Source: Marinobacterium jannaschii DSM 6295 (lineage in GTDB: Bacteria > Pseudomonadota > Gammaproteobacteria > Pseudomonadales > Balneatricaceae). From it: a DNA stretch of 64,000 bases. The position numbers and the translations under genes were made by a program. The stretch spans positions 282,950 through 346,949 of the forward strand of contig NZ_JHVJ01000005.1 of the NCBI RefSeq assembly GCF_000620085.1, given 5' to 3'. Below the pieces are notes generated by a model, which made no database searches, had not been told where the DNA came from, and saw nothing but the letters and a program-made list of their open reading frames with translations. Positions 54,517 to 63,087 of this stretch are shown piece by piece; the stretch's first letter is position 1, and every line of letters begins with the position of its first letter.

Positions 54517-54867
54517 TTACTCGCCCGCGGCGACAAAAGCGATCTCAGCCAGGTAATCAGGGTTTGCCAGCTCGGCCTTAACGCACGCACGGCTTGGCGC
54601 AGTTCCTTCCGGTAGCCAGGCTTCCCAGGCTTCGTTCAGCGCCGCCATATTGGCAAAGTCAGTGAGGTAGATGGTGACCGAGATAAGACGGGATTTGTCA
54701 CTGTTAACCGTGGCCAGGGAGGCTTCCGCCTGCTCGAAGATCTGCGCCAGCTGTCCGCTGATCCCTTCGCTCAGATCACCTTCAGGTACTTCAACAAAAT
54801 GCGCCATGCCATTGAAAACAGTAGCGTCAGACCAGCGTGCGCATGGGTTAATACGTTTGATTTCCAC
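54517..54867 (-). CDS. RidA family protein
   Basis: A 116-residue YjgF/RidA-family protein. Features are AHFVEVPEGDLSEGISGQL, QIFEQAEASLATVNSDKSRLISVTIYLTDFANMAALNEAWEAW (the core helix-strand pattern) and APSRACVKAELANPDYLAEIAFVA with the Arg that binds the imine carboxylate. RidA hydrolyses reactive enamines/imines; this is one of the more divergent subgroups, so substrate is open. It stands alone and is followed by a terminator. Confidence 0.9.
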   Translation of the reverse strand: MEIKRINPCARWSDATVFNGMAHFVEVPEGDLSEGISGQLAQIFEQAEASLATVNSDKSRLISVTIYLTDFANMAALNEAWEAWLPEGTAPSRACVKAELANPDYLAEIAFVAAGE

Positions 54868-54990
54868 GATCGATTCCCGACAAGGTTTAGAAAAAGCGGC
54901 ATCATACAGCGATAGAAAGCGATCAGGAAATGTTTAGGCTGACGCAACTGCCATCACAGACCCGATAGCGAAAACAACCTCGGCCCGGCC

Positions 54991-55143
54991 TCACGACTGA
55001 CGATCAGCCCGAAATCTGAAACTGAGATAGACGATAAGGGCTGCACTGATATGAAACACCGTCAGGGCAACCAGCGGCCCGGATACCAGGCCATCGGCAA
55101 TAAAACCCGACAAACGGGATAAGTTCTCTGTGAATTCAGACAT
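54991..55143 (-). CDS. Small single-pass membrane protein, 50 residues
   Basis: A short frame from ATG 55143 to TGA 54991. It has an amphipathic N-terminus (SEFTENLSRLSGF), one hydrophobic span (about 18-42, LVSGPLVALTVFHISAALIVYL) and a basic tail (FRFRADRQS), giving a positive-inside anchor. A GAGG lies about 10 bases upstream. I recognise no family. It may be a small membrane regulator or an unconserved frame. Confidence 0.45.
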   Translation of the reverse strand: MSEFTENLSRLSGFIADGLVSGPLVALTVFHISAALIVYLSFRFRADRQS

Positions 55144-55572
55144 CACTACGCATCCTCGGAACCTAAGAGATCAATCGCAACGGGCCTTAAGCAAGCCCCC
55201 GGTAACCCGGCCTGAGCTGACCGGGTTAAAGCTTGTACTCAGAAAAGGAACTATCGGATCAGAATGACTGACTGGGCGTTTCCTTACCCATCACCCGAGC
55301 GCTGGCAAGGGTCTTTCCAGCACCGCCTGTCCCGGATGCCCGTGCAGTTGGTTATAGCGGTTGGTCGAGATAATATGCTGGAGCAACAAAAACGACAGCG
55401 TCAGCAAGGGATGGCAGCGGGCAAGGCAGTTCGGGGAATCACACAACCCAGCGCAGTCACCGCCACCCGGTGCAGCAATTATGGAGCCGTCATAGCAATG
55501 CACTTACATGGCGATCAGACCTGACAGTGGCAACTCATTCACGGTCAGGGCACGGCCAGATGCAGTGCGAAA
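55144..55572. other. Intergenic stretch, no supported gene
   Basis: About 430 bases between the small membrane frame and the methyltransferase. Several short frames are open on both strands but none resembles a known protein or has a good ribosome site. Confidence 0.45.
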
Positions 55573-56175
55573 TCAGGCAGCCTTTTCGGAGAAAACGGTT
55601 AATGCGATCCAGGGCTCGACTTCGCCGGCAAGACTCATCGCCTCGCCCAGCTGGATATCAGCCACCATAAAGCCCGCATCCTGCAGATAGCTGCATAATG
55701 CTTGCTGGGAGTAGTAGCTGTAGAAGCGGCCGATCTTATCCCGGGTAGCACCGCTACCCAGCTTCATCGCCAGATGCATTACTCCATGCGGTTTCAAGGC
55801 CCGGTTCAGCGCACGCAGGATATCCGGAAAGACCTCCTCCGGGGCATGCAGCAAGCAGAAGTTCGCCCAGACGGCGTCATAGGTATTGCTGCAATCGATA
55901 TCCTGAAACAACGCCTGCCGGGCGCCGATATCAAACTTCTCATTGGCCCACTTCACCATCTCTTCGGAAGCATCAGTGGGATCAACCCGCAGCCCATGAT
56001 CACGCATTGTCACCGAAGAGAGCGCCGGGCCGCAGCCAAGATCCAGCACATAGGCCTCCGGCGCCAGCCGGGCGATAAACTTCAGTAACAACGGATCAAC
56101 CGCTTCCGGGTCGATCACCTCGACATAGCTTTCGACCTGATCGTTATAGACGTCAATGGTTTCCTGATCAGCCAT
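55573..56175 (-). CDS. Class I SAM-dependent methyltransferase
   Basis: A 200-residue methyltransferase. Motif I is YVLDLGCGPALSS, motif II region is DPTDASEEMVKWA, and motif IV is YDAVWANFCLLHAPEEVFPDILRALNRALKPHG. The fold is the small-molecule methyltransferase type; the acceptor is unknown. The start at 56175 (MADQETIDVY) is chosen because the family begins here; the ribosome site is weak. The frame continues upstream to 56355 with residues that look non-coding. Confidence 0.88.
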   Translation of the reverse strand: MADQETIDVYNDQVESYVEVIDPEAVDPLLLKFIARLAPEAYVLDLGCGPALSSVTMRDHGLRVDPTDASEEMVKWANEKFDIGARQALFQDIDCSNTYDAVWANFCLLHAPEEVFPDILRALNRALKPHGVMHLAMKLGSGATRDKIGRFYSYYSQQALCSYLQDAGFMVADIQLGEAMSLAGEVEPWIALTVFSEKAA

Positions 56176-56419
56176 AGTGGTGTTTTTCAAGATAGTCTCG
56201 TCCTGCAAGGTAGTGTCGTCCTGATAGTTACTGTTACTGGCGGGTACCCTGTGCCGGGCCCGACGGTTGCTCACAGAGATGATAAAGCACGGCCATCGAT
56301 GATGCCGAAGGCGATCCGGGGAAGCAATAGAGGAAACTGAATAGCGGCAACCCACACTCTCACCCGCGCTAAGCGGTTAAAAAGAACGCACAGGTAGTGC
56401 TTGTCCTGCCCCGAGACAG

Positions 56420-57205
56420 CTACAGCGATTCCGGCGCAGCTACCGTCACCTCCACCACCAGGTCGGAAACAAAACAAGGTGTCTCAAACTCGTCGGGATA
56501 GCCACCGGGGTTAGCGATAACCCTTGTCCCCTTACAGACTAAATCAACCGGTTCATGCACATGTCCGTGGACCCAAAGGACAGCTTTCCCCATAAACTGA
56601 TGCAACCGGGATGCAAATACCGGCGACAGCGAATCACCCCGATAGCGGGTCGGGATACAGTCGGCGAGTGGTGCATGGTGCGTGATAACCACCTTAGGTC
56701 CACAAAATGGAGTAGACAGCTCACGCTCCAACCAACTGATCGCTTCACGATGCAGGCGCTGACTCTCCTGCGGTGTAAACGCCGTCCCATCCGGCTGCTC
56801 GATCAGACTGAAATCAGGCACGACCGCCAACGCCCGCTCATAGGTCATATCAGCCTCGTAATCGGGATCATCCGCATACAGGGCAAAATCGGTCCAGAGG
56901 GTGGTACCGATAAACTTAACTCCGCCCAGTTCAACACTGGTGTTATCAAGCAGATGGACGCCCAGGCGTTCAGCTTCAGAGCGCATCTCGGCCCGCAGTG
57001 CAGGCATCGAGTGGCCATAGAACTCGTGATTGCCCGGCACGTACAACACCGGCACACCTGCAAAGCGCTCGGCGGCCCAGGCGAGCCCTTGCGTGCCGGT
57101 GTAAATATCTCCCGCCAATATCACGGCATCTGCCTCTACATCGGGCAGATCCAGCCCTTGCGCGTAATGCTCCAGATGCAGATCAGATAGAATCCTTAAA
57201 CGCAT
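56420..57205 (-). CDS. Metallophosphoesterase
   Basis: A 261-residue calcineurin-like phosphoesterase. The metal ligands are visible in order: LSDLHLEH (DxH), ILAGDIY (GD), VPGNHEFYG (GNHE), VITHHAPL (H) and VHGHVHEP (GHxH). It hydrolyses phosphate esters in the cytoplasm; the substrate cannot be told. The start is close to the neighbouring VOC gene's end (48 bases), so the two may be co-transcribed. Confidence 0.93.
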   Translation of the reverse strand: MRLRILSDLHLEHYAQGLDLPDVEADAVILAGDIYTGTQGLAWAAERFAGVPVLYVPGNHEFYGHSMPALRAEMRSEAERLGVHLLDNTSVELGGVKFIGTTLWTDFALYADDPDYEADMTYERALAVVPDFSLIEQPDGTAFTPQESQRLHREAISWLERELSTPFCGPKVVITHHAPLADCIPTRYRGDSLSPVFASRLHQFMGKAVLWVHGHVHEPVDLVCKGTRVIANPGGYPDEFETPCFVSDLVVEVTVAAPESL

Positions 57206-57252
57206 ATCACCTCCCTGAACAGATGCTGTTTTGAGATCAGTGATCCGATCAG

Positions 57253-57609
57253 TTAGCGTTTCTCAGACCAGACCGCAAACTCATTGCCGCTCGGCTCAGT
57301 AAAATGGAAACGACAACCGCCGGGAAAATCGAAGATCTCCCGCACGATGACACCACCATTGGCGGTCACTTTACTCAGGGTCTGATGGATATCGCTGCTG
57401 TAGAACACCAGCAGTGCCGCGCCGTTTGACGTCTGGCTACAGGCATCTGCCCTGAAGAAACCACCGTCCAGCCCCTGGTCTGCAAAGGCAGCATAGTCCG
57501 GGCCATAGTCAACGAACGACCAGCTAAAGACAGCAGTAAAGAACGCTTTAGTCGCTTCCAGATCCTTTGCCGGAAACTCTACATAGTTAAGCTTTTCGTG
57601 GGTGTTCAT
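57253..57609 (-). CDS. VOC/glyoxalase-fold protein
   Basis: A 118-residue protein of the vicinal oxygen chelate superfamily. The start KLNYVEFPAKDLEATKAFFTAVFSW and the end GGCRFHFTEPSGNEFAVWSEK are typical of the small VOC proteins annotated as glyoxalase or bleomycin-resistance-like. The ligand is unknown. The Met at 57609 is the family start; the frame extends to 57663 upstream. Confidence 0.87.
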   Translation of the reverse strand: MNTHEKLNYVEFPAKDLEATKAFFTAVFSWSFVDYGPDYAAFADQGLDGGFFRADACSQTSNGAALLVFYSSDIHQTLSKVTANGGVIVREIFDFPGGCRFHFTEPSGNEFAVWSEKR

Positions 57610-57857
57610 CATGTTTTCTCGGTAGTTAAGCCCGTTTAGGGCCATCAAAATAATTTCAAGCACAGAGAGTATGAGACAAACAGCGCTAAGATCCAGCTAC
57701 GCGGGCTTACGACAGCTTGCACTCAACAGGCCAGGATAAACCTGACCACAGCACAGAAGGTATCGACTAATCGCGGGGCAATCGGATGCATAACGCCTGC
57801 GTATGTATGAGGTAGCGCAGACCTCCCGGCATCATAGTGATACACATTACGGCATCG

Positions 57858-58346
57858 CTATGTCTTGCATCGCTTCGGCCGCGTGAGTCTTACATTATTC
57901 AGGCTAACCCTTCCCACCCAATACCCGAAGCGCCCGTCAAAATCATCTCCGATGTTATAGATAAAATTTACCTCTTCGAGCAGCCTCTTAGAGCCAAACC
58001 TAGTCTCAATATACACAGCCTCACCCGTTCGAAGTTCCACCAACTTCAACTCAACAACACTTGGAATGACCGGAATATCGTTAATAGTTCCACCTTTCAG
58101 GGTTGAGAAATGCAGTTCATTTTCGTTGTCACTGTTCTTGAAAAACATGCTTTTATTGACACCAGATAAAACCCGAATGTTCTTTTCTGAAATATTTTTC
58201 AGATAAAATCGTGCAAAGTACTCATAAGGATAGCGGTGCCCTGCCTCTGTTTTCTTGCATAGCAACATCGGTGAGAACATCTCAAGCTCAGAGGATAAAA
58301 CACTTGAGCTTAAGAAAAACAATAAGGTTAAGGTGAAAGCCTTCAA
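57858..58346 (-). CDS. Exported protein of unknown function
   Basis: A 162-residue protein with signal peptide (LTLLFFLSSSVLSSE). The mature part is beta-rich with two cysteines (LLCKKTE near 30 and KRCKT at the end) that could form a disulfide. Codon use is more AT-rich than the genes to its left, which suits a transferred gene. AGGGG lies about 9 bases before the ATG. It is the first of the accessory-type genes at this end of the window. Confidence 0.65.
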   Translation of the reverse strand: MKAFTLTLLFFLSSSVLSSELEMFSPMLLCKKTEAGHRYPYEYFARFYLKNISEKNIRVLSGVNKSMFFKNSDNENELHFSTLKGGTINDIPVIPSVVELKLVELRTGEAVYIETRFGSKRLLEEVNFIYNIGDDFDGRFGYWVGRVSLNNVRLTRPKRCKT

Positions 58347-58444
58347 TTTTTAATCCCCTGAAGACATACTGTTTCTATATAAAGTCAGTAATTTATTATG
58401 AGCCCAGGACAATAATTCATATATTGAACTCTCAACCCCAATCA

Positions 58445-58951
58445 CTAATTCCTGACCTGACCGTTAGCTAATTTGACCTCATAGCTCATGTAGCGGACAT
58501 CAAACGGAAGATGTGGAAAGGCCTTTACCTCACCTTCAATGAACCCCAGTTTCAAGTACCAATTATTAAGTTTTTTATGCTCAGCAATTATGCCGATGCT
58601 AACTCTTTGAATGTTTTTAGGTGCTGTGTATCGAACGATGTGTTTCACCAGTTCCTCCCCGATGCCATTATATCGGCACCTTGGGAGTACAGAAATTACG
58701 ATTTAGGTAAGCAACACCAAGTCTTGGATTATCAAAAGCTACGCGCCCGACACCTACACTTCCTGTTTCATAGATGCAGTACTTTTCGCCACGGCGAAAC
58801 CCGGATAAAGCCCAGTCTTTTTTACAGAATCAAGGATGCTTGGGATTCTTGTCGATATTCAGGCCAAATACTTCAGCTACATCCTTGTTCGATTCGCTGA
58901 TGATCAATGAGATTTCTTCATCATCATTCTCTGCCATTGCCACTATGCTCA
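58445..58951 (-). pseudogene. GNAT acetyltransferase pseudogene
   Basis: Reading leftward from ATG 58951 the frame gives MSIVAMAEND and then NIDKNPKHP, hits an in-frame TGA at 58830-58832, and continues in the same frame with FCKKDW and GEKYCIYETGSVGVGRVAFDNP to AYLNR. A frameshift near 58690-58702 then changes frame, after which SVLPRCRYNGIGEELVKHIV (acetyl-CoA motif A) and NWYLKLGFIEGEV (motif B) follow. The parts together match one GNAT enzyme. Two independent lesions make it non-functional unless the sequence is wrong. Confidence 0.8.
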
Positions 58952-59063
58952 TGTAATTCCCTTTACACTCTTCACCCAGTATAAACTACGCCTGCATTAT
59001 TAGCTGGCTCGGAGTGCTACAGAAAACCGCTGATCGTCTCTCGACAATATGCGTCTGTTAGTC

Positions 59064-59420
59064 TTACGCATGATATGAACAGCCTTCGATTAGTATCTGG
59101 CCATTATGCTTTCTAAAACCGTAGATCAGTAGACCGGGCTCTGCTCGTTTTTCCAAATCCACTTTCCACAATACAATCACATGATCTGGATTTCTATGTA
59201 TGGCAACCAAATCAGCGATTGTGTGCTTGCCATATATGTCGTAGTTTTCTTCAATTTGCCGATTGAATTCTTCTTCGGGAAAATGTTCAGCAGGATCTTC
59301 ATCAAGAAAGTATCGGACAAAATCACTGTAGCATTTTTCATTCCATGCATTCTCGGTGTGCTCAGCGAGTGGCCTTACTATATCGAGTATTTCCCTGTCA
59401 CTAAGTTCTTCAGTTTTCAT
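59064..59420 (-). CDS. Small protein of unknown function (cassette-like)
   Basis: A 118-residue acidic protein starting MKTEELSDREILDIVRP, with GGAG 8 bases upstream of the ATG at 59420. Alternating helix and strand segments (FVRYFLDEDPAEHF, DHVIVLWKVDLEKR, GLLIYGFRKHNGQILIEG) recall the NTF2/SnoaL-like fold, but I am not sure of that. Gene size, orientation and spacing fit a gene-cassette array. Confidence 0.65.
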   Translation of the reverse strand: MKTEELSDREILDIVRPLAEHTENAWNEKCYSDFVRYFLDEDPAEHFPEEEFNRQIEENYDIYGKHTIADLVAIHRNPDHVIVLWKVDLEKRAEPGLLIYGFRKHNGQILIEGCSYHA

Positions 59421-59491
59421 CGTATTCTCCACAATTTTCACAAAGGCTGACACTCACTGCGTCCAATGCCTTTTGCGGTTGGCTGCATTCT

Positions 59492-59785
59492 CTAAGTATC
59501 TGAACTATACTCAGGAACTAACATCACAATGCCATCTGTAATCTCATTTCTAAGCTTAGAGAGCTGCCTGGCCTCTGCAGTATCATAGAACTTCTTCGCA
59601 GTATCGATGCTTTTAAACTTGTACATAACCATATTAGTATATGGCGTACCTTCAAGAACGCGTACACCGCTGCCGACGACTAATTCGCCAGAGTACTTTT
59701 CCAGAACAGGAAGAGACAGAGGGCCTAACTCACTGATTCTCTCATCATCCAGGATATTATAGTGATAGATTATATATCCGCTCAT
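59492..59785 (-). CDS. DUF1330 family protein
   Basis: A 97-residue protein with the DUF1330 ferredoxin-like pattern: GYIIYHYNILDDERISEL, VLEKYSGELVVGSG, and FKSIDTAKKFYDTAEARQLSKLR. The function of the family is unknown. It lies 71 bases before the next leftward start and could be one cassette of the array. TATAAT-like sequence is not evident upstream. Confidence 0.87.
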   Translation of the reverse strand: MSGYIIYHYNILDDERISELGPLSLPVLEKYSGELVVGSGVRVLEGTPYTNMVMYKFKSIDTAKKFYDTAEARQLSKLRNEITDGIVMLVPEYSSDT

Positions 59786-59888
59786 TAGTGTATTACCCTT
59801 TATCAGTTAACAGAGCTGCCGGATCAAAATTTTTATTTTAAAAATACCCACCTCAGACACTCCCCTATTTTTCTTTGAATTAAAGCGA

Positions 59889-60006
59889 TACAGCAGTAAT
59901 CAACAGAGAGCGAGGTATGTTGATCGAATTATTAGGGAGCACCCATGAGGCAAGCCTCAGGGGTTATTTCGCCTATTGACTCGGGGGCGGCTCATATGTG
60001 TTATGC
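59889..60006 (-). repeat. attC-like repeat A, after the YdeI-family gene
   Basis: On the minus strand it begins GCATAAC, 10 bases after the stop of the YdeI-like gene. It aligns along about 105 bases with repeat B at 60948-61050 (shared pieces include GCACCCATGAGG, AAGCCTCA and CATATGTGTTATGC on the plus strand). GCATAAC is the complement of the GTTATGC element seen at a better attC site nearby. I cannot trace a full right half, so it may be a degenerate recombination site. Confidence 0.55.
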
Positions 60007-60016
60007 CGTATTCCAC

Positions 60017-60592
60017 TCATTTGGGCTTTTCTTCGTGAACCAGCATGTTCATAAATTTTGCAAACCGCTTTTGTCTGGTTTCTGGTTTCTTCGCACTTGT
60101 CAATCCGTACGCTATAGCATAACGACTCGATTTATTGAGCGTTTCAAAAAACTGCTTCACATTCGGCTCGCTCTCCAATGCTGCCAGGAAATCCGCGGGT
60201 ACTTCCATTTCGCTTACCACATAAGCGTTTTCCCAACGACCGTCAGCTTTCGCCGCACGAACATGCGCTAGCCCTGATTCCATCATTCGGCCCTCACTTA
60301 TCAAACGTTCCGCATGCTCTGTGTTCCTTTTGGACCAGTTGCTTCGCGCTTTTCTGGGAGTAATACGCTGAAGATAGGCTTGGTCATCAATTGACTTCTT
60401 AACACCGTCGATCCACCCCCAACACAGGGCCTCAATCACGACTTCGTCCCATGTCACGCTCTGAATCCCCGTATTTTTCTTGTATATCTTCACCCATATT
60501 TCACTTTCAGTGGCGTGATTCACCTTGAGCCACTGGCCGAGCTCTTTCGGTGTTGCAAATGTCATGATTCTCGATGGATTGGGTACAGGCAT
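60017..60592 (-). CDS. YdeI/OmpD-associated family protein
   Basis: A 191-residue protein of the YdeI family. The core reads WLKVNHATESEIWVKIYKKNTG, then EVVIEALCWGWIDGVKKSIDD and TPRKARSNWSKRNTEHAERLI, all typical. Relatives have been linked to protection against cationic peptides or bacteriocins, but the mechanism is unclear. GGGGAG lies 9 bases before ATG 60592. A GGCGGGCATTATGC sequence just upstream looks like the end of an attC site, so the gene is probably a cassette. Confidence 0.9.
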   Translation of the reverse strand: MPVPNPSRIMTFATPKELGQWLKVNHATESEIWVKIYKKNTGIQSVTWDEVVIEALCWGWIDGVKKSIDDQAYLQRITPRKARSNWSKRNTEHAERLISEGRMMESGLAHVRAAKADGRWENAYVVSEMEVPADFLAALESEPNVKQFFETLNKSSRYAIAYGLTSAKKPETRQKRFAKFMNMLVHEEKPK

Positions 60593-60610
60593 CAAATTAT
60601 CTCCCCTTCG

Positions 60611-60653
60611 GCATAATGCCCGCCTCAACTGCCGGAGGCCAGATTGCAGGCGC
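60611..60653 (-). other. Candidate short attC site before the YdeI-family gene
   Basis: Read leftward, GCGCCTGCAA is followed about 18 bases later by TTGAGGCGGGC and then ATTATGC. The arms pair (CGCCT-AA with TT-AGGCG) with unpaired bases, as in the imperfect stems of attC sites, and the tail resembles the GGCGGGCGTTA end of Vibrio-type sites. The outer left element is not clear. It stands 19 bases upstream of the gene start, as expected for a cassette junction. Confidence 0.5.
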
Positions 60654-60947
60654 TTTTTAATTTTTGGCTAGCTTGGTGCATAAAACCTCGACTATACCAG
60701 CCGCATTAAAATTTAGTTTGTAATGATGCCTTGATGAGATGGACAGCCTCCGCACCTGAATCTAGTAATTCGACTGCTGTACGCTTTGACTGATCCCGCT
60801 ACTAACGGGTACACCCAGGTGATCCAACCTTCCTTGAATAGGACAGCCAGAGTTGCCGAGTAATTTCCAGTGGCCTATACGATGCTGGACCTCCGCTATG
60901 GCGGCACTTCTGGTGCATAAGAGACCCTCTATATGTGTTTGTTACCG

Positions 60948-61050
60948 CACAGCAGGTAATCAACAGAAAGGATCGAACTATTAAAGAGCACCCATGAGGA
61001 AAGCCTCAGAGGTTACTTCGCCTATTACGCGGGGACGGCCATATGTGTTA
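60948..61050 (-). repeat. attC-like repeat B, after the unknown gene 61057-61380
   Basis: The second copy of the repeat at 59889-60006. It starts GCATAAC 6 bases after the stop codon of the preceding leftward gene. About 300 bases with no supported gene follow (to 60654), containing the 10-base direct repeat TGGTGCATAA at 60674-60683 and 60911-60920. Confidence 0.55.
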
Positions 61051-61056
61051 TGCATT

Positions 61057-61380
61057 TTATTTTTTAATCGAACTAGCCATCCTTTCAACGTCGATTCGCA
61101 CCTCTTCTGGCACGTCATCGATTGAAATAAGCCCTTGGTGTACTCCGAACACAACAGAAAATAAAGGATCATTCATGCAGTATGTTTTATATAGTTCTCT
61201 GGCTATACCATCATGATAATCGTGAACCGCCTGATTTACGTCCCAAACCTCGATTTCACCAGCCTTCCAAGCCTGAAAGTGTTTGTATACGACGTCTAAG
61301 CACCGGCTCAAATCTTTTTCATATGCCTGTGATGCTAGCTCATTCAATATTTTCTTGGTTTTCTTCGAAATATCAGTCAT
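61057..61380 (-). CDS. Small helical protein of unknown function (cassette-like)
   Basis: A 107-residue, mostly helical protein (ILNELASQAYEKDLSRCLDVVYKHF, VNQAVHDYHDGIARELYKTY). I recognise no named domain. The start lies 12 bases from a GTTATGC core site (61393-61399) and the stop lies 6 bases before a GCATAAC element, which is the typical geometry of an integron gene cassette with a very short leader. Confidence 0.7.
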   Translation of the reverse strand: MTDISKKTKKILNELASQAYEKDLSRCLDVVYKHFQAWKAGEIEVWDVNQAVHDYHDGIARELYKTYCMNDPLFSVVFGVHQGLISIDDVPEEVRIDVERMASSIKK

Positions 61381-61392
61381 AGCATTCTCGAT

Positions 61393-61477
61393 GCATAACG
61401 TTCATGTAAGCGGGCGCCGGAGTGCCAGCGTAAGGAACCAAAAGCGGAGCTTTTGGCGTTCCGATTGACATGCTTGT
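61393..61477 (-). other. attC-like recombination site, split by the group II intron
   Basis: Read leftward the site runs from ACAAGCATGTCAATCGG, through an inner hairpin CCAAAAGC-TCC-GCTTTTGG, to CCGCTTACATGAAC and GTTATGC. The outer arm CATGTCAATCGG pairs with CCGCTTACATG leaving one extra C unpaired, the extrahelical-base feature of attC sites. Its far left element (TGTAAC, overlapping the stop codon of gene 63087-63434) is separated by the intron. Confidence 0.65.
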
Positions 61478-63087
61478 GTACGCCCGGCATGGGCATGAAC
61501 TTATGGGGTGAAAGTCCCCTGTAGGAGAACCAACGTCGATGGCAAATCGGGGTGATCATACAGTTCCTTGTGAGCGGTTGATTCCCTGCGTTGAAATCCA
61601 TTGAACGACAACTACTAGCCGAAGGCAAGGGCAGTCCCGCGAGAGGCTGTCTGGAGGAAGCCCGAGCCCTATATGTCAGCGTAGTTGTCACCTGAACATT
61701 TAGAACAAAGGAAGAGCCTTGTCAGACCTGAACACGCAAATGCCGTCCGGCGATGACGTGACTCAGCGCCATGACCTGAAGCCAGCCTTTAGCCATGACC
61801 TGTTCGAACAGGTTCTGCAGCGTAAAAACCTGCAGACCGCATGGAATCGCGTTCGAGCCAATAAGGGGGCAGATGGTATTAATGGCATGACCCTCGATGA
61901 GTTCCCCGCTTGGGCCAAAGCCGGCCACTGGAAAACGGTGACGACTGATCTGGAATCAGGTCAGTACCAACCGTCACCGGTTCGGCGTATTGAAATCGAT
62001 AAACCGGATGGCGGTAAACGCCAGCCAGGGATACCAACCGTCACCGACCGCGTGATCCAGCAAGCCATTGCCCAGGTACTCACGCCCCTCTTCGATCCCG
62101 GCTTCTCGAAGCACAGCTTCGGTTTCCGTCCGGGTCGAAATGGGCAGCAAGCGGTAAAGCAGGTACAAAGCCTCATCAAGGAAGGGCGGCGATTCGCCGT
62201 GGATGTTGATTTCTCAAAATTTTTCGACCGGGTTAATCACGACTTATTAATGACGCATCTTGGCCGCAAAGTGCAGGATAAGCGTCTATTGAAGCTGATT
62301 AGCCAATATTTGCGCGCGGGGATTATCGATAACGCGTTCTATATTGAGAGCCGGGAAGCTGCACCTCAGGGAGGACCATTATCCCCTCTGCTGGCCAACA
62401 TTATGCTCAATTCGCTGGACCAAGAACTTGAGAAACGTGGGCACAAATTCGCTCGCTACGCCGATGATTTTTCGAGCTTGGCAAAAAGTCGACGTACCGG
62501 CGAACGGGTACTCCGCTGCATCAGCTATTACCTGAAAAACCGCCTGAAACTGGTCGTTAAAACCACCGAAAGCCAATTCCTGGGATTCACCTTCCGGGCA
62601 GGATGCATTCAATGGCACCCGAAAACACAGTTGAAGTTTAAGCAGCAAGTTCGACGATTAACGAACCGCAACTGGGGAGTCTCGATGAGATTTCAGCTTT
62701 TCAAGGTCAACCAGTTCCTGCGGGGCTGGATCAACTACTTTGGTATCGCTGCTCTGCGTCGGTCTGGATAACTGGATCAGGCGTCGGGTGCGGATGGCCT
62801 ATTGGCGACAGTGGAGAAAGCCACGCACCAAGGTAAGGAACTTAATGGCGCGTGGCGTCAGAGTACAAGCCGCAGTGGCATGTGGCATTACCAGCAAAGG
62901 CCCATGGCGCAGCTCAAAAACACCGGGAATCCAGGAAGCATTGAATAATGCGTATCTGAAATCCCAGGGGTTATATGCACTGCGTGATGGATGGATCAGG
63001 CTTCACCATTCTAAGTGAAACGCCCTGTGCGGACCCGCATGCAGGGTGTTGTGGGGGCTGGAGGCTAGATACCTCCGGCTACCCGAT
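61478..63087 (+). mobile_element. Group II intron, class C (attC-type) appearance
   Basis: The 5' end reads GTACGCCCGGCATGGGC followed by GGGGTGAAAGTCCCC, the usual start of bacterial class-C group II introns (GTGCGCCC...). A reverse transcriptase gene lies inside. Near the 3' end, CGCCCTGTGCGG with GCATGCAGGGTG forms a domain V-like hairpin at 63021-63048, followed by GGAGG/CCTCC and the terminal CTACCCGAT. The upstream exon ends GACATGCTTGT, and ligation would restore CTTGTTACAT, part of an attC-like site. Both exact ends are inferred from family patterns. Its enzyme appears broken, so it may depend on another copy for movement. Confidence 0.85.
61719..63018 (+). pseudogene. Group II intron reverse transcriptase/maturase, frameshifted
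   Basis: Begins with TTG at 61719 (AAGGAAG upstream). Reverse transcriptase motifs are intact: KGADGINGMTLDEF, GKRQPGIPTVTDRVIQQA, FGFRPGRNG, VDVDFSKFFDRVNHD, APQGGPLSPLLANIML and RYADDFSSL with the catalytic YADD. After GWINYFGIA the frame ends at 62769-62771; the maturase part LDNWIRRRVRMAYWRQW continues in another frame to 63018. Some residues usually found between GIA and LD are also missing, so a small deletion with frameshift occurred. The truncated 350-residue product lacks the maturase C-terminus. Confidence 0.87.

Noticed and set aside
55264..55524. 86-codon rightward frame between the small membrane frame and the methyltransferase
   Set aside because: No ribosome site, no family similarity and low-complexity Gln/Arg composition.
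58511..58900. 129-codon rightward frame over the GNAT pseudogene
   Set aside because: The opposite strand shows acetyltransferase motifs in order; this frame matches nothing.
59889..61050. Repeats A and B as CRISPR or IS ends
   Set aside because: Only two copies 1 kb apart, in direct orientation, with unrelated genes between; no transposase lies between them.
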